A stretch of 64,000 nt of DNA, from NCBI GenBank assembly GCA_905178155.1, contig CAJINV010000003.1, forward strand, positions 4,375,863 through 4,439,862. Reading direction: 5' to 3'. Positions 32,182-43,548 of the stretch are shown piece after piece. The position numbers were made by a program, and so were the translations under genes. Within the stretch, counting starts at the first letter, position 1. Every line of letters begins with the position of its first letter. The DNA comes from Amoebophrya sp. A120. Lineage: Eukaryota; Sar; Dinophyceae; Syndiniales; Amoebophryaceae. The notes below the pieces were generated by a model. It ran no database searches and had not been told where the DNA came from. It saw only the letters and a list, made by a program, of their open reading frames with translations.

Positions 32182-34924
32182 CTACAAGAGTCCCAAAAAC
32201 GGAGCAATGGTTGAAATTGGTTCCGCGATTTGCGGATAGATTAACGAAACCGCTCGCGTGATAAAATCGAGGGAATGCCCGTTGTGCATGTACTGGAAAA
32301 CCGCATTGTTCATTGTGGCCCAACTTCCCGCTGCGATGTAGTACAACACTGAGACCGAGCAGAGCGCCGCGGCCACGACCTGCGGTCCCTGCTTGTCGAT
32401 CAGTTCCCGGGCCTCCGCTGACACCTCCCGACTCTCGAGCGCGGCCTCTTGATACTCGGCTTGCTTGGCACTCGCACTTTCCGCCGGTGCATCTGCCGGG
32501 GTGGCAGCCGCAACAGCAGGCGAAGTAGATGTGGGTACATCATTTTCCGCAGCAGGAACGGCCTCACCAGGTTGTTGTGTCTGCTGGACAAACGAAGCGG
32601 CAGCGGGCGCTTTCGGGAGGGGGCCCACGTTGGTCAGTTCGAACCTGAACTTCTTGATTTCGGCGTAGAACTCAACAGCAGCGTGTATTTTTCTTGTTCC
32701 CACAGTCTCTTTTGCCCCTTCGCGCTTTATCAGGTGGTAGTAGTCCTTTTGTAAGTAATGTTTGTGAAATTGAAGCGAATTTTGAAGGGAGGACAACACA
32801 GTTTTTATTTGTTCGCGAGAGCTCAGCGTGTAACCCAAAAAAACTAAGTAAAAACGTTTGTGTTTGCTTCATCAACACGTAGAAAAACATCACCCATACC
32901 TCGTCCGGGTGTTCGGTGTCACGAATTCGCTGCAAGGAAAGACTGACCTCTTCGTGCGTGTCGGTGGCCAGTGGGCGGAAAAAGAAATTGAGCAATCCTC
33001 CCTGGTCCGCGACGTGTAGGAGAACGACGCCGCCGAGTTCCTTCCGGGCCTCCTGCTTCACATAAAAGCCGTCTACGCCGGCGTTGCGGGAAAGGTGCGT
33101 GTGCAACTGCACTACCGGTTTCAGAGGTGCGAAGAGGTTGTGAACGAAGTGGTTCCCGGTGTGGGTCGCGACAATCGCGAGGTCTCGCCAGGCTTCCTGC
33201 ATTTCCTCGTAGTCTCCGAAGGCCCAGTTCATGTTCTCTGCCAGCAGCGTTTCCTGCAAAAGACCGCTATGCTCACCCTCCAGTCCGCCCATCGCTCCGA
33301 TAAAGACGGACTTCCGGTCGACGTCTTCGAACAGCTCCACATGTGCGTCGTTTGCCTCACGAACATGAACACCCACGACCCGGTCCGCCAGGCCAAACTC
33401 CTCCGGCAAGCTGTCCGTCGCCAGCGGTAATGTAGTTTTCTTTGCCGGCGGGGCAGCGGGCGCAGCGGCTGTGACCTCTTGTTCCAGAAAAGAATTTGTT
33501 GTTCCCACGTCCGTTTCCGATTGTTCTGGCGTTTTTGCGTTGCCCGTAACTGCGGGTGCCGAGGCGCCTTGTGGAGTGGCGTCCTTTCCAGACGCTTGGC
33601 CTGCTTGTTTTGCTGCAGGTTCAACAGAGTCTTTGCCTCTTTCTTCAGACGGATTTTGATTCTCCCCCCGCGGTGCTGCCGGAGGAGGCTTTGCTCCGGG
33701 AGTTGGGGTGGCATGCCCTATTACGCGCACCTGGAGGTTTTTCATGAGCTCAGAGGGGTCCGCCCTGTCCCAGCCCTGTTTCTCGAAGAGCGTCTGCGTG
33801 CTCCGTGGCAGTAGCGAAAGAAAGCGCGTTGTTTCCGTTCCCGGAACGGGTTGCGGAGAAAGTATCCAGCGTTCGCCGTTCTCACCCCGCACAAATTCCA
33901 GCTGCTGGGCTCCTTTCGAAGATTCCGCGGACGACAAAGCCTTCACATACAGGTAGACGAGCGACCGCGGCTCACTCTCCGCCGTAGTAGAAACGCTCGC
34001 GTCCGTCGAAGTAGGTTCGTCCCCCTCCTGCTTGGATCGTTTGACGAGCAGAGGCAGCTTGTAGTTTGCCAGGTCCAGTTGCTCGACGTCACTACCGCTA
34101 CCGCCACTGCCCTTGCCTTTTCCCTTATGCTGCACGGGACTTGCACTTTCCACGATCAGTTTCCCCGGTACCGCGGCGTCTGCGACCACCCACTCACTCT
34201 CGCAGGTTTTTGGCTTCTTCAGCACGTAAATGTGCTCGTATTTCGTGCGATCCCGCCATTTCGTGTACTTCTCCAGCAGCGGAGCCTGGACGGGGTCGTC
34301 CCTCCATTTTAACAGTTGGTAATCGCCAATCATCCAGGCCAGAGCCCCGCCCGGCCGGAACTCGCCGCGGTCGTAGTTGGCGCTACAGCCCACCGTGAAA
34401 AGGCCGACGTCCAAGCCCTGCTTCATGGAGTCCACTTCTTCCTCGAAAAGCCTCCTATCGAGCGTGTTTGTCGATTGCGAGCTCTCATCCGGTAGAAAGA
34501 GTTCCGAATCGGAATCGACTTGGGCAGCAGTTGGCTTTTCCGAGGGACCAGTCTGGACTGCGGCATTCGCATGCAGGTCCAGCTCAACAAAGGCAGTCTC
34601 GAGAAAAGACGAGCCTGCATCTACGTTCGCGGCCGATTGACTTTCTTCAGCTCCGGCCGATTTTAATGATGCGATGGAAGTTGTACTCCCGCGTAAGGAG
34701 CCGCGCTTCACAATAGGCTGGTTGCTTGACTCGTTGTCGCTTCCCAAGGTCTGTGGCTGCGAGGAGAAACGTCTACCAGGAAAAACTTGAAACCCGAAGA
34801 CAAGCGCAATCGACAAAACTAGCCCAACAAGCTTACATGAGGATCGCCACGACCACGACCGAAAAAGCTTCGGGTCATTCGGGTCTTCTTCCGTACGACT
34901 GCGTTCCTGCGGTGAACCTTCCAT
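32182..34924 (-). CDS. Unrecognised membrane protein with N-terminal anchor and C-terminal hydrophobic segment
   Basis: Two exons joined over a GT-AG intron at 32746-32899 (phase 0) give about 862 residues from the ATG at 34924. A signal-anchor lies near residues 28-46 (KLVGLVLSIALVFGFQVF). Two apparently folded parts follow. One lies at about 160-260 (SANYDRGEFRPGGALAWMIG; KYEHIYVLKKPKTCESEWVV). The other is at about 500-700 (RVVGVHVREANDAHVELF; MNWAFGDYEEMQEAWRD; FVHNLFAPLKPVVQLHTHL; VVLLHVADQGGLLNFFFRPL). Pro/Ala/Ser-rich linkers separate them. The C-terminus has a hydrophobic stretch VVAAALCSVSVLYYIAAGSW and a final hydrophobic tail. I do not recognise the family. An endomembrane or surface location is inferred from the anchor only. 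snoRNA copy 2 lies just downstream. Confidence 0.7.
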
Positions 34925-35455
34925 CTTCCTTGTAGTAGTTGATTTTCGTTTAATGGACACGTCTTTTGAAGACTCGGATTCTTAGCTTTGTTTCGCACTA
35001 AGCACTACCCAACACGTTAATGATGATTCGGCAAGACGATAAACCAAGTTCCTGCATGGTGCGACATGTCTTGTCAAGGATCCCCCGAAAGTAAATGTTC
35101 TTCACAATGGAAAGACAAGACGAAAACGACAACGACCGTGTGAGCGACTTTTTTAGATGATATCGGCCCGACTCACGTTTGCACCAACTTGAAATCTCTG
35201 ATTTGCGAAATACGGCGAAAACGACCAGTCTCTCGACCACGAACTCGGAAAAATGCGACCACAATTGAAAAAGAACAATGCCCAAGGCCAAGTTCCTTCA
35301 GCTTTTACCTGCATGAGCTGACAACTGCAGCTCCTTTCGTTCAGCGCTATAAGCTTTACGATTCTCGCAAGCCATTTCAACTAATACAATCTGTCGCCAC
35401 TGGTGACACCAACCTAAACACGTCGTAGATTTTCTATTTTCCAAAAAACTATCTT
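34925..35455. other. Intergenic region, possible tiny spliced gene
   Basis: About 530 bp. On the minus strand an ATG near 35373 opens a short frame (MACENRKAYSAERKELQLS) that runs into a GTAAAA donor. Later there is a CAG acceptor near 35055, followed by a short frame ending at a stop near 34990. The middle exon or exons cannot be fixed, so I do not call a gene. Confidence 0.25.
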
Positions 35456-36355
35456 TTAGTTGAATCCGTAGCGCAGTTCCACGAGCGCGTCTTGGATATC
35501 TTCTTCGACCGCTTGGATCCCTCGCTTCAGATCCGCGACCTCCTGGTAGTGCATTCGGCGCGCGTGCTCTGATGTGTCGCTCTGTTGAAGATTCCCGCTT
35601 CCTGTTTGCAGACTGCTGGTGTACAACCGAATCTGCGCCACGTGGAACGCGGCGACCTTTTCAAACTTGCTCTTCTCGAGGTCAAGCAACCCCAAAATGG
35701 CCTTTCGCAGTTCCGTCGCCTCCTCGTACTGCGGCGTGCCCATGACAAACCGCGTGTTGTCGCTCTGGTCGCTGCACCGTCGTAGGTGCGCATTGACGTC
35801 TTGAAACGCTGACGTGACGTCCAGCGTCAGCTTCTTGTAGCCAGCGTGTACCTCGCGTTTCGCAATCAACTTTCGCAGAACCAGGTCAAACGCCTTCTGG
35901 ATCTGCACGCGCCGGTCTTGCACGCGCAGCACTTGCCTCACAAGGGACAAATCGTGAATCCCGCTTTCCCAAGTCTCGTCGAAAATGCAGTCCATAGCAT
36001 CCCGTACATCCTGCTGGTTACTCAACAACTGGTCACTTGTCATTTCGACATCGCCTCGCTGCTGCGGGTCATTTGCACTTATTGAATCGTTGTGTGGGAC
36101 AACCTCTCCGTACGTCGACGAAGCCTTTGCCGTTGCCGTCGCGGAAGTGGAAAACAAACCACCGTCGTCGACTAGGTCCAGGTTGGCAGTTTGTCGGTTA
36201 ATGTGCTCAATGGCGGCGGCGACGCCGGCGTCTTCTGGCTCGTTGTCGACATTTATTGCAGGACAGTCGTCAGCCGCTTTGTCGCCGTGGTCGTGATCGC
36301 ACGACTGTTCCGTCTGCCGCGCCTGCAGAATCGCCACGCACTTGTCGAAATCCAT
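35456..36355 (-). CDS. REX1-B-like (required for excision) domain protein
   Basis: An intronless frame of 299 residues starts at ATG 36355. The first 110 residues are acidic and low in structure. Residues about 125-235 read as three helices: LVRQVLRVQDRRVQIQKAF, then YKKLTLDVTSAFQDVNAHL, then LRKAILGLLDLEKSKFEKV followed by AAFHVAQIRLYT. This arrangement (a Q-x-R-x2 helix, a Y-x2-L...F-x-V helix, an I-x2-L-x2-LE-K helix) resembles the REX1-B/REX1BD family, first described from Chlamydomonas in DNA excision repair. The C-terminus is another coiled coil (LKRGIQAVEEDIQDALVEL). The family assignment rests on pattern memory only. A generic coiled-coil protein is the alternative. Confidence 0.55.
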   Translation of the reverse strand: MDFDKCVAILQARQTEQSCDHDHGDKAADDCPAINVDNEPEDAGVAAAIEHINRQTANLDLVDDGGLFSTSATATAKASSTYGEVVPHNDSISANDPQQRGDVEMTSDQLLSNQQDVRDAMDCIFDETWESGIHDLSLVRQVLRVQDRRVQIQKAFDLVLRKLIAKREVHAGYKKLTLDVTSAFQDVNAHLRRCSDQSDNTRFVMGTPQYEEATELRKAILGLLDLEKSKFEKVAAFHVAQIRLYTSSLQTGSGNLQQSDTSEHARRMHYQEVADLKRGIQAVEEDIQDALVELRYGFN

Positions 36356-36466
36356 GTCGAATAGTTTAACTTTAAGCTTTTGTCTCGTGGAAAAAGAAAA
36401 ACGATAAAGGAAAACTGGATTTCGATTCTTTCGCGGGTGGAATTCAATAGGTTTCCGAAATAAATA

Positions 36467-36823
36467 TTAGTTGTCGAGTCGGGTTTTGTTGAGCACGTTG
36501 CTGTCAAAAAGGTCCAAGAAAAAATTCAAATCTGCGCTCTTAGGAGTAAAACACAAAAAATTTGCAGCAAAATACGAGATCACAAAAAAGTAGCAAGAAC
36601 CTATTTCGATCGTGCTCTCTGTACGGGGTTTCAGGGATCCATCTCCCAGATCTAGGGCGCATTGCGATGTTGAGAACTGTTGATTTGGAACGAGCGTTTT
36701 CTTGTGTCTGATAGTAAATCCAGGTGCAAAATTCTCTTGTTTGATGTAGTTTCGTAGGAACATGCATGTTGCTGCTGCCGCAAAGTTGCACACGTGAAGC
36801 AACAAGCTGCTGTCACAAGCCAT
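36467..36823 (-). CDS. Small hypothetical ORF, 118 residues
   Basis: An ATG-started frame (MACDSSLLLHVCNFAAAATC) has a hydrophobic N-terminus that could be a signal sequence, and a second hydrophobic patch (SCYFFVISYFAANFLCF). It is on the same strand as all neighbours and sits just downstream of the REX1-B-like gene. The codons are AT-rich, unlike the GC-rich codons of the supported genes, which argues against it. No family is recognised. Confidence 0.22.
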   Translation of the reverse strand: MACDSSLLLHVCNFAAAATCMFLRNYIKQENFAPGFTIRHKKTLVPNQQFSTSQCALDLGDGSLKPRTESTIEIGSCYFFVISYFAANFLCFTPKSADLNFFLDLFDSNVLNKTRLDN

Positions 36824-38421
36824 TTTTTGTTTGTGCTGCTCTTGCTTGCAATATACAGTTTCCCTTGGAGTAGATGTTCCTGCAAACCTGATGTTACCCC
36901 GGGATACGGGATGCAAGATTCGCAATCGTGTAATTTTCCCAAGACGATGAAAATCGCAACATACTTTGTTCCCGCGTTCGGTGCGTGTTGATTAGCGACT
37001 GCTTCAAGGAGCCTAGCTTTTTACACCTACGGATTTCTGCCTCAGAAGGGGGTTTAGAGGTCGAACCCATACATAAACACAGCTCTAGACAGACCACTAG
37101 TAGAAGGGAAGACACTGCAGTCAACAAAAACAAAGTAGCAGGGGCACGCGAACTGGTTTATTGGAGGACAGGAAGAGGGTAGGGTACTAAAGTTACGCAC
37201 TCTAGCAAGGGAGTAAATGCGGTTCAACAGGGAAAGTACAGGAGAAGCGGTACAACATTTGCAAATCGAACTACGAGTGCCGGGCAAAGTAGACGCAACC
37301 TGCAACTGAAGAGCAGAAGTAAGTTACGAAAAGAAAAATTTAGTGAAGAACGCTGTTGTTTCGAACTTTCGTTGTAAACTAGACGATATCACGATACACG
37401 GCTAAGAGTCTGAATGAAGCAAAAACGTAGCTCAAATAAAGACACAATACTTTTGTTGCTTCGCGGAAACACGGATCTCGCCAGCTGTATTTGTACATTG
37501 ACGCAACTTTATACCCCTAATCTTCGTCTGGCTCCCTTTCATGTTCTGCTGCAAACAAAAAACAAAACATCGTTTGATTCACAGAATAGGTGTACAAGTT
37601 AAAATCCAACACTAGCGTCGATCGATGTCCTGGTGTCAACTACAGAATATGGTACAAGAATTGTCGAGATACCCAAATTGAAATATTCCAAGTCAAATCG
37701 CGAAAGAAAAATTAGTTCATATGATTGAGCAGTTTCATTTATTCGATCCCAAATTCAAAAATCGCGACCCCGGTGGAGCCGCGCTTTGCAAATTATACGG
37801 AGTACATTTGGTATGATATAGATGAAACTAGGTCTTGCATATTATACTCATATTTTTTTTCGGATTCTCCTCATTCCCGGTGGGTACTTAATACGTGAAA
37901 AATCTTCAGCGAGCTGGTGCCACTTGTCCCGCTGCTGAAAAATTTGAGCCCGTTTACCGGCGTGAATTCAATACCATGCCTGTCGTCGTCGTGTTCGTCG
38001 TGCCGCGCAGTGGAATACAAAACTTTTAACTAGTAAAACCCGAAGGAAAATTTCTGCTACAAGCATGCTTTGTCTGAAGAACATTTCTCGTTCTGCTGTG
38101 ATAATTCAAAAACCTTGTCTGATACGAATTCGCCGCCTGGCCGCCGCCTTGTGCGCAAGACGGTGTAGAAGAACCTAAGAACAAAAAACCTGAAAGATCG
38201 CGCGCAATCTAGCTTTATCGGGTGAAAACTTTTAGTTAGTCTGTGTCTGTGTCTGATTCTGCTAAAACGATATCTGAACCTTGACTTGAACGATTATTGG
38301 AACCTGATACTGGTGAAACGATTATAGATAACGCTAAGAACATTTGAAAAAGAACTCCTGTGTGACACTTTTAGACCCTTGTTGTGTCGTGTTTTCAATC
38401 GAGTGAGAGTTTTTGCGTAGC
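36824..38421. other. AT-rich gene-free stretch
   Basis: About 1.6 kb with only short random ORFs. It is the 3' flank of the methyltransferase gene. No repeat, hairpin cluster or RNA gene was recognised. Confidence 0.45.
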
Positions 38422-41189
38422 TCACTTGGGGGTGTCGCGCACCTTGTCGACGACCAGCTTGGCGCGGTTGATTCCGAAATCGGCAATCGCGTCCTTGGAC
38501 AGTGCCTTGCGGGACCGCACATCGTTCGGGAAGTTCTTGGTCAGCGCAATCATGTACACGGTGCTGCTTCCCTGCATCGCGATCAGGTAGGACCTGGGGT
38601 TTTGGGAGAACGAGGGCATGATTGAGATAGAGGGTCGGCATCATCAACATGTTGCATCCAGATTCCAGAAGAATTCATGCTACACGAACAAAAAAAAGCG
38701 ACTATCTCATGACGGGTAGCAGCCCGTAGTACAACACAATAGAAATTTTCTTTATACCAGCTGAGGAAGATGGCCCAATTTCTCCAGCTGTGCTCCCCGT
38801 ACTTGGCGACGACCTTGGTCTTGTTGTGGAGCCAGTTCTTGTACCAGGCGTAGATGGTCAGGCCGTAGTGCACGCCCTCGTTGCCGATGGACCGGATTTC
38901 GAAACCGGACCTCTCCAGCTGCTCCACATCCCAGTACAGCGGGCAGGAGGCATCGGCGCCCGGGAACACGTAGCTGTGTGTGATAAGGTGATCGGAGTCG
39001 TAAGAACTCTAACTCGTAACAGAAACAAATGCAAATCATAATCAAGTACCGGTGAATAACGCTGCCAAAGAGAAAAAGGCCAAAAACGCCCTGCATACAA
39101 TTACAACCTAGGAAGCTAAGCGCGGTGGATATTCAGGCATTTCTAAAGGAAATCTTCAATCATACCGGTTCATGAACAGGCCCCACAGCAGATCCTCATA
39201 CTGCCAGTTGCGACGCAGGCCGGCGATTTGCAGGTAAAAGACGCCATCATCCTTCAGCACTTGTCGGACCTGCGGAGAAGTGGAGATAGAACAAGCTTAA
39301 TGAACGAATCAATCGTACCAAAATCCATGAGAAAAAAACAAGAAAAAATTCTGATATCACCAAATACAAAAACAACCAAGCGGCAAAAAAAATTTTGATA
39401 CGGCATGGCAGAACTTCTGGTAGTCGCGGACGCCGATGTGCTCGGACATTTCCAGGCAGGTAATCACGTCGTACTTGACGCCCTCCTTGATTTTTTCATC
39501 CAACCAGGTCCAGGCGTTGATCACTTTCACGTCCGTCCTCTTCTCGGTGTCCTTGCCGGCGATGAAGTTCGCTTGTTCTTGCGAAAGCGTGATTCCCGTG
39601 GATTCGACCTGATCATTTTTATTTGGTGAAAATAGAAAAAAATCGATACCGTTTTGCATTTTTCTAGGTAGAGATGAAAATCCGTGAACCAGCAGATTGC
39701 ATACGGAAGATCTCCAAAATAGAGCTGCACAGCGAACAGAAAGCCGTGACTTAGTTTCTTATGCGGCTATAAAAAAAAAAATTGATTCTGAAAATAATAA
39801 GTCTGTCACCTTGTATTTGCCGGTCGCGTGGAGGATGAGGGCACCCCAGCCGCAGCCGAGATCGAGGTGCTTCATGCCCGGCTTCATCATGCAGAGTTCG
39901 CTGCAGATCTTGTCCAGCTTCTTGGTCTGGGCTTCCGACATCATTTCGTTCATTTTTTTGTTGTCGTCAAAGTTCTGCGGGTCGGACGACGGCCAGAGGC
40001 CGACCGAGTAGAGCATCTTGTCGCACAAAAACCAGCCGTAGAAATCGTTGCCCCGGTTGTACACGTCCGACACATCCGCCTTGTCCGCGTCCTCGTCATG
40101 CTTCCAAACGCGGCTGTTTTGAACGTTGAGGGGTGTCTCTTAGAAGTAAAATCTTATAAGAATTTTGATTTGTCATTTGCATATTTGTGAGAGGAAAAGA
40201 ACGATTACGACGAGAACCAAAAGAAAAATCAATCGATAGTATACCGCAGCAAGTCCTGGAAGATGGAAGCGATGTTTTCCTTCGTGACGGAGAATTTGAA
40301 GATTTCGTAGCGGCTCATCATGGTGTTCATGATGTCGTCCTTTCCTGAAATTTCAATGTGTTAAAAATAATTCGGTTGCTTGTTTGCCTTTGAGATAAAT
40401 ATTTTTCTATCTAAAGCCCTTCTAAACTCCATCTGGTGGTAGTTATTTTCATCCGGCATGACGCGAAACGAATTTGAATTTTCCTATGAGATGAAACCAT
40501 CAAACTTCGGTCGAAGTAGTTATTCTATACCGTTGGCTCCCTTGAAGTCGATTTTTTGGTCCTGGTAGGCTTCGATGGCGGTTTCCATGGGAATCTTCTT
40601 TCCCAACCACTCCTTTTTGAAGTCCTTGTCGTGGAAGACGAGCAGTTCGTTCTGCTTCTTCTCAATTTCGGACGGAATGCCCTGCGACGCTTCGCCGTAC
40701 TCCTGCGACTGGGTGAACAGGATGCCGCAGCACAGCAGCACGTACACCGGGTAAGTCAGGGAGATCAGAAACGCCCACAGGAACGGCAGGCCGCAGTTGT
40801 AGCTGTTGATATTGTAATTGTTGTAGTAGTACGCCGAGCAATTTATTATCGCGCCTCCCTCCCGCGCGAGAAATCCTATTTATTCTTATGATGCAAACGG
40901 GGACAACATTTTTGTCCTTTCTTCTTTACAAGGACGAAAAAAGGCATTATTGCATGCAAGAAAATGGTCCGAACCTGAGGAACAGCGCGACGTAGACCGG
41001 GCCGAAGAAGCAGACCAACGGCTTTTCCAGCAAGGCGAGGAGAATCTGGACACCATACCCTTTCCTCTGCGTTTCGATGGTTTTCGGCGTCACCCCCAGC
41101 GGGTTGCGGACCGCGGAAACGACATTTCCTCCCAGCAAGTAGACGCCCGGGACCACCACAAAGGCGATGGTGTACAATGCGTCCAACAT
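38422..41189 (-). CDS. Sphingolipid C9-methyltransferase-like protein (CFA synthase family)
   Basis: Eight exons on the minus strand. Introns 40803-40974, 40345-40530, 39609-39809, 39270-39401, 38974-39165 and 38594-38757 are GT-AG and phase-matched. One more (about 40141-40246) separates SIFQDLLR from ETPLNVQNSRVW. The product has two N-terminal membrane segments (exon 1 LYTIAFVVVPGVYLLGG; exon 2 LPFLWAFLISLTYPVYVLL). A SAM-dependent methyltransferase domain follows: DVYNRGNDFYGWFL, the SAM loop HLDLGCGWGALILHA, STGITLSQEQANF, ITCLEMSEHIGVRDY, DDGVFYLQIAGLRRNWQYED and LFMNRYVFPGADAS. These match fungal C9-methyltransferases, which add the methyl branch to the sphingoid base of glucosylceramide at the ER membrane. 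The ATG at 41189 precedes the first membrane segment. Confidence 0.85.
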
Positions 41190-42176
41190 TTTTTTTGTGT
41201 TCTACTACTAACTTCTACTTTCCGTGAAATTTCACACAAAAAAAAACTAGCCTTTTTTAAAACTTCGCAAGCAACGAGTCGCTGCTGTTGGTTTTTTTTT
41301 TGTTGCAGGAGTTGTTGTGCTGAGGTTTTGATTTGGTCGTTGGCAGATGAAAGTTGGAGATGGAGCACGCTATCTTTTACAACTATCTCCGTCGAAAGAA
41401 GAAGGTGCTATGTTCGTACGTACAGCGTTGTGACTAAGTTAGTGTTGATCCGATGGGGAAATCCGGTGGATGAATCCAACGAGGAGTTGCTGCGCTTGCG
41501 TAAAAAGTGAGTGGGATCTTTTCGATTTCAAAAAGGATCATTCGTGTTTGCGTGTACGTGGTTTTACGACGAGCATATTTTTCCATACCTAGTAATCGCA
41601 CGTGGTCTATATCGTTACCTAAGATCATCTTCAATACGTACGGCAAGATTCAATCCTTCCTAGCACGCTGAGTAAAAATCGAAATGCACGAAGATGCAAG
41701 GGCTACGCGGTGCGTACTGGTGCCAATCAAAGGACGCAGCACAGTCGAATGTAATGAACGACGAACACGAACCCAAACGTATAGGTGGACGAGGAAAATT
41801 CAAACGTCACTGACACTCACACTTTGCGAATCGAACGAGCTGTCGCGCCACGTGCTTTGTTTCTTTGTTCGATGCCAATAATTCTGTCCTTAGATGTAAG
41901 AATCGAGCGCACGTGCGGCCAGCAGTCATATATCTTCCGGTAAGGCATTTTCTGAATTCAGTTTAAGACGGAGACATCAAGGCGAGTTGGCGAATCATAC
42001 TTTACTTGTCATTAGATGTGGCGTATTCGGCTCCTGTTAAAACGCCTCGAATATGGGTCAGGAGCAGCAAGTCGGCATAACGACCTCGGTTTATTTGTGT
42101 GCAGCTCTATTCGAAAGTCTTTCCCATGTTATGCTACTGGTCGACCTCGACAGGCGCGGACCCTGTACCCAGGAGG
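41190..42176. other. Intergenic region between the methyltransferase and trefoil genes
   Basis: About 990 bp, AT-rich near 41200-41300 (5' flank of the methyltransferase). No convincing ORF or structured element. Confidence 0.45.
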
Positions 42177-43088
42177 TCAGCAATAACAGTGAGGAACCCC
42201 GGGCTGCACCTGGCCGTCGTAGCAGCAGCCTGTCTGTTGGAACGTTGTCACTCCTGCAAGCAGGAGGTAAAAGAGAAGCCCGCCGACGTCGTAGCTGTTT
42301 TGGAAATTTTGAACAATGAGTACTTACTCGCCACCTTCGTGTACTGCCTTTCCCTTCACTGGAACTAGGTCTACACATCCTCGAATCCTTTCAAGCTTCT
42401 TACAGCGAAACGTAGAAAATCGAATTATCACACATGACTACCCTGATATGGCCCAGAGTGAACTGCCAAGCGAGGCCCAGCCGACGAAGGTCCTGATTTG
42501 TAATTTGACGCCACTAGCACTAGCAGCGCGCTTCGCAGAAGACTTCGACTGCCAACGGCCGTAGAGTACGCATTGCTGGGTCGATATTCCGGGATACCCA
42601 CAGTCTTTCCGCTTGCCAGGACTGATGTTGCACGTGTCGTAAAAAGCGAGAACCGTCCCGGTTATGAGAACAAAACAGAGGAAAGGCAGCACTGACTTAT
42701 TCGTCTCCCGAGCACGAACGAAGTAACGCAGGGCCTGGTCTACTTGTGCCACGAGCGACCGCAGTTTCGACATCGCACTCCGAGCGTTATGATCACATAC
42801 AGCTCCATCATCGACAGCCTTACTAATGCTTGGCTGCGCTCCAAGAACAGTTCCACCAGCGCTAGTAGTTGAAGACCCATGATGAAGTCTTCGTGCTGCA
42901 AGAAGAGGTGTCGGCGCACTTGAAATTGCCCGCACGTCAGTTTCTTCCTGTAGCATCGCAAAATCGCAGCCCTCGTCGGTGTCGTCTTTCTCTACTTCCA
43001 TTTGTTCAGCTTCCAGCGCTTTCGTTACCGTAGCCGCAGTAGCGGTGTCGACGGACGATGATCCGGACGAAGAAGACATCATCCCCAT
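42177..43088 (-). CDS. Type II membrane protein with C-terminal trefoil (P-type) domain
   Basis: The first exon starts at ATG 43088. It encodes an acidic/Ser-rich cytoplasmic part, one TM segment at about 139-158 (VLPFLCFVLITGTVLAFYD) and the first half of a trefoil domain, CNISPGKRKDCGYPGISTQQC. The second half, GCCYDGQVQPGVPHCYC then stop, lies in another exon at 42177-42240. Together they show the R-x2-CG-x2-GI-x4-C ... CC-aromatic pattern of P-type domains. The natural donor is GTACTC after QQC. With the nearest in-phase CAG acceptor the spacing before CC would be two residues shorter than usual, so the exact intron ends, or a small extra exon, remain open. Trefoil domains are disulfide-bonded and luminal or extracellular. 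A surface or secretory-pathway role is inferred. Confidence 0.65.
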
Positions 43089-43548
43089 CGTGCGTTTAGA
43101 TTTAGAAGTGGTAGATGCAAAACGTAAGAACTTGATACAAGTGGAGAGTACGGGACTGCTATCGACATCTGAACAAGCTTAAACTTGTGCAAAGACAATT
43201 GGCACATCCAGCGTGCGCACAGCGATTCCGCGTCCGTGTGTGTTGCCAAAATCAACGTTCTGATGGATCCCTGCTGTGGTGTGGCTGCTCTCGATCTGGA
43301 CCAAAAGATCGAAAAGCGGTGATGAAGATCGAGTTCCACGGACAAGCCGAGATATAAACGAAAGCGTTTTTTCGTAAGAACACATCAATCCGCGCAGGAG
43401 CACGCGAGAGTTTTCCCGGCTGGGCGCGCAGGAAGATGAAGCCCGCAGCATTCTATAATGCTTTCACGTTGTCGCTGAAGATGCTTTCATTGATTTCTTT
43501 CTGTTGTACTGTTCGACTTTTCTCCTACTTTGTTCATGCTGAGCTCGA
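43089..43548. other. Intergenic region between trefoil and EMC3 genes
   Basis: About 460 bp, the 5' flank of the trefoil gene and 3' flank of EMC3. Nothing recognisable. Confidence 0.45.
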
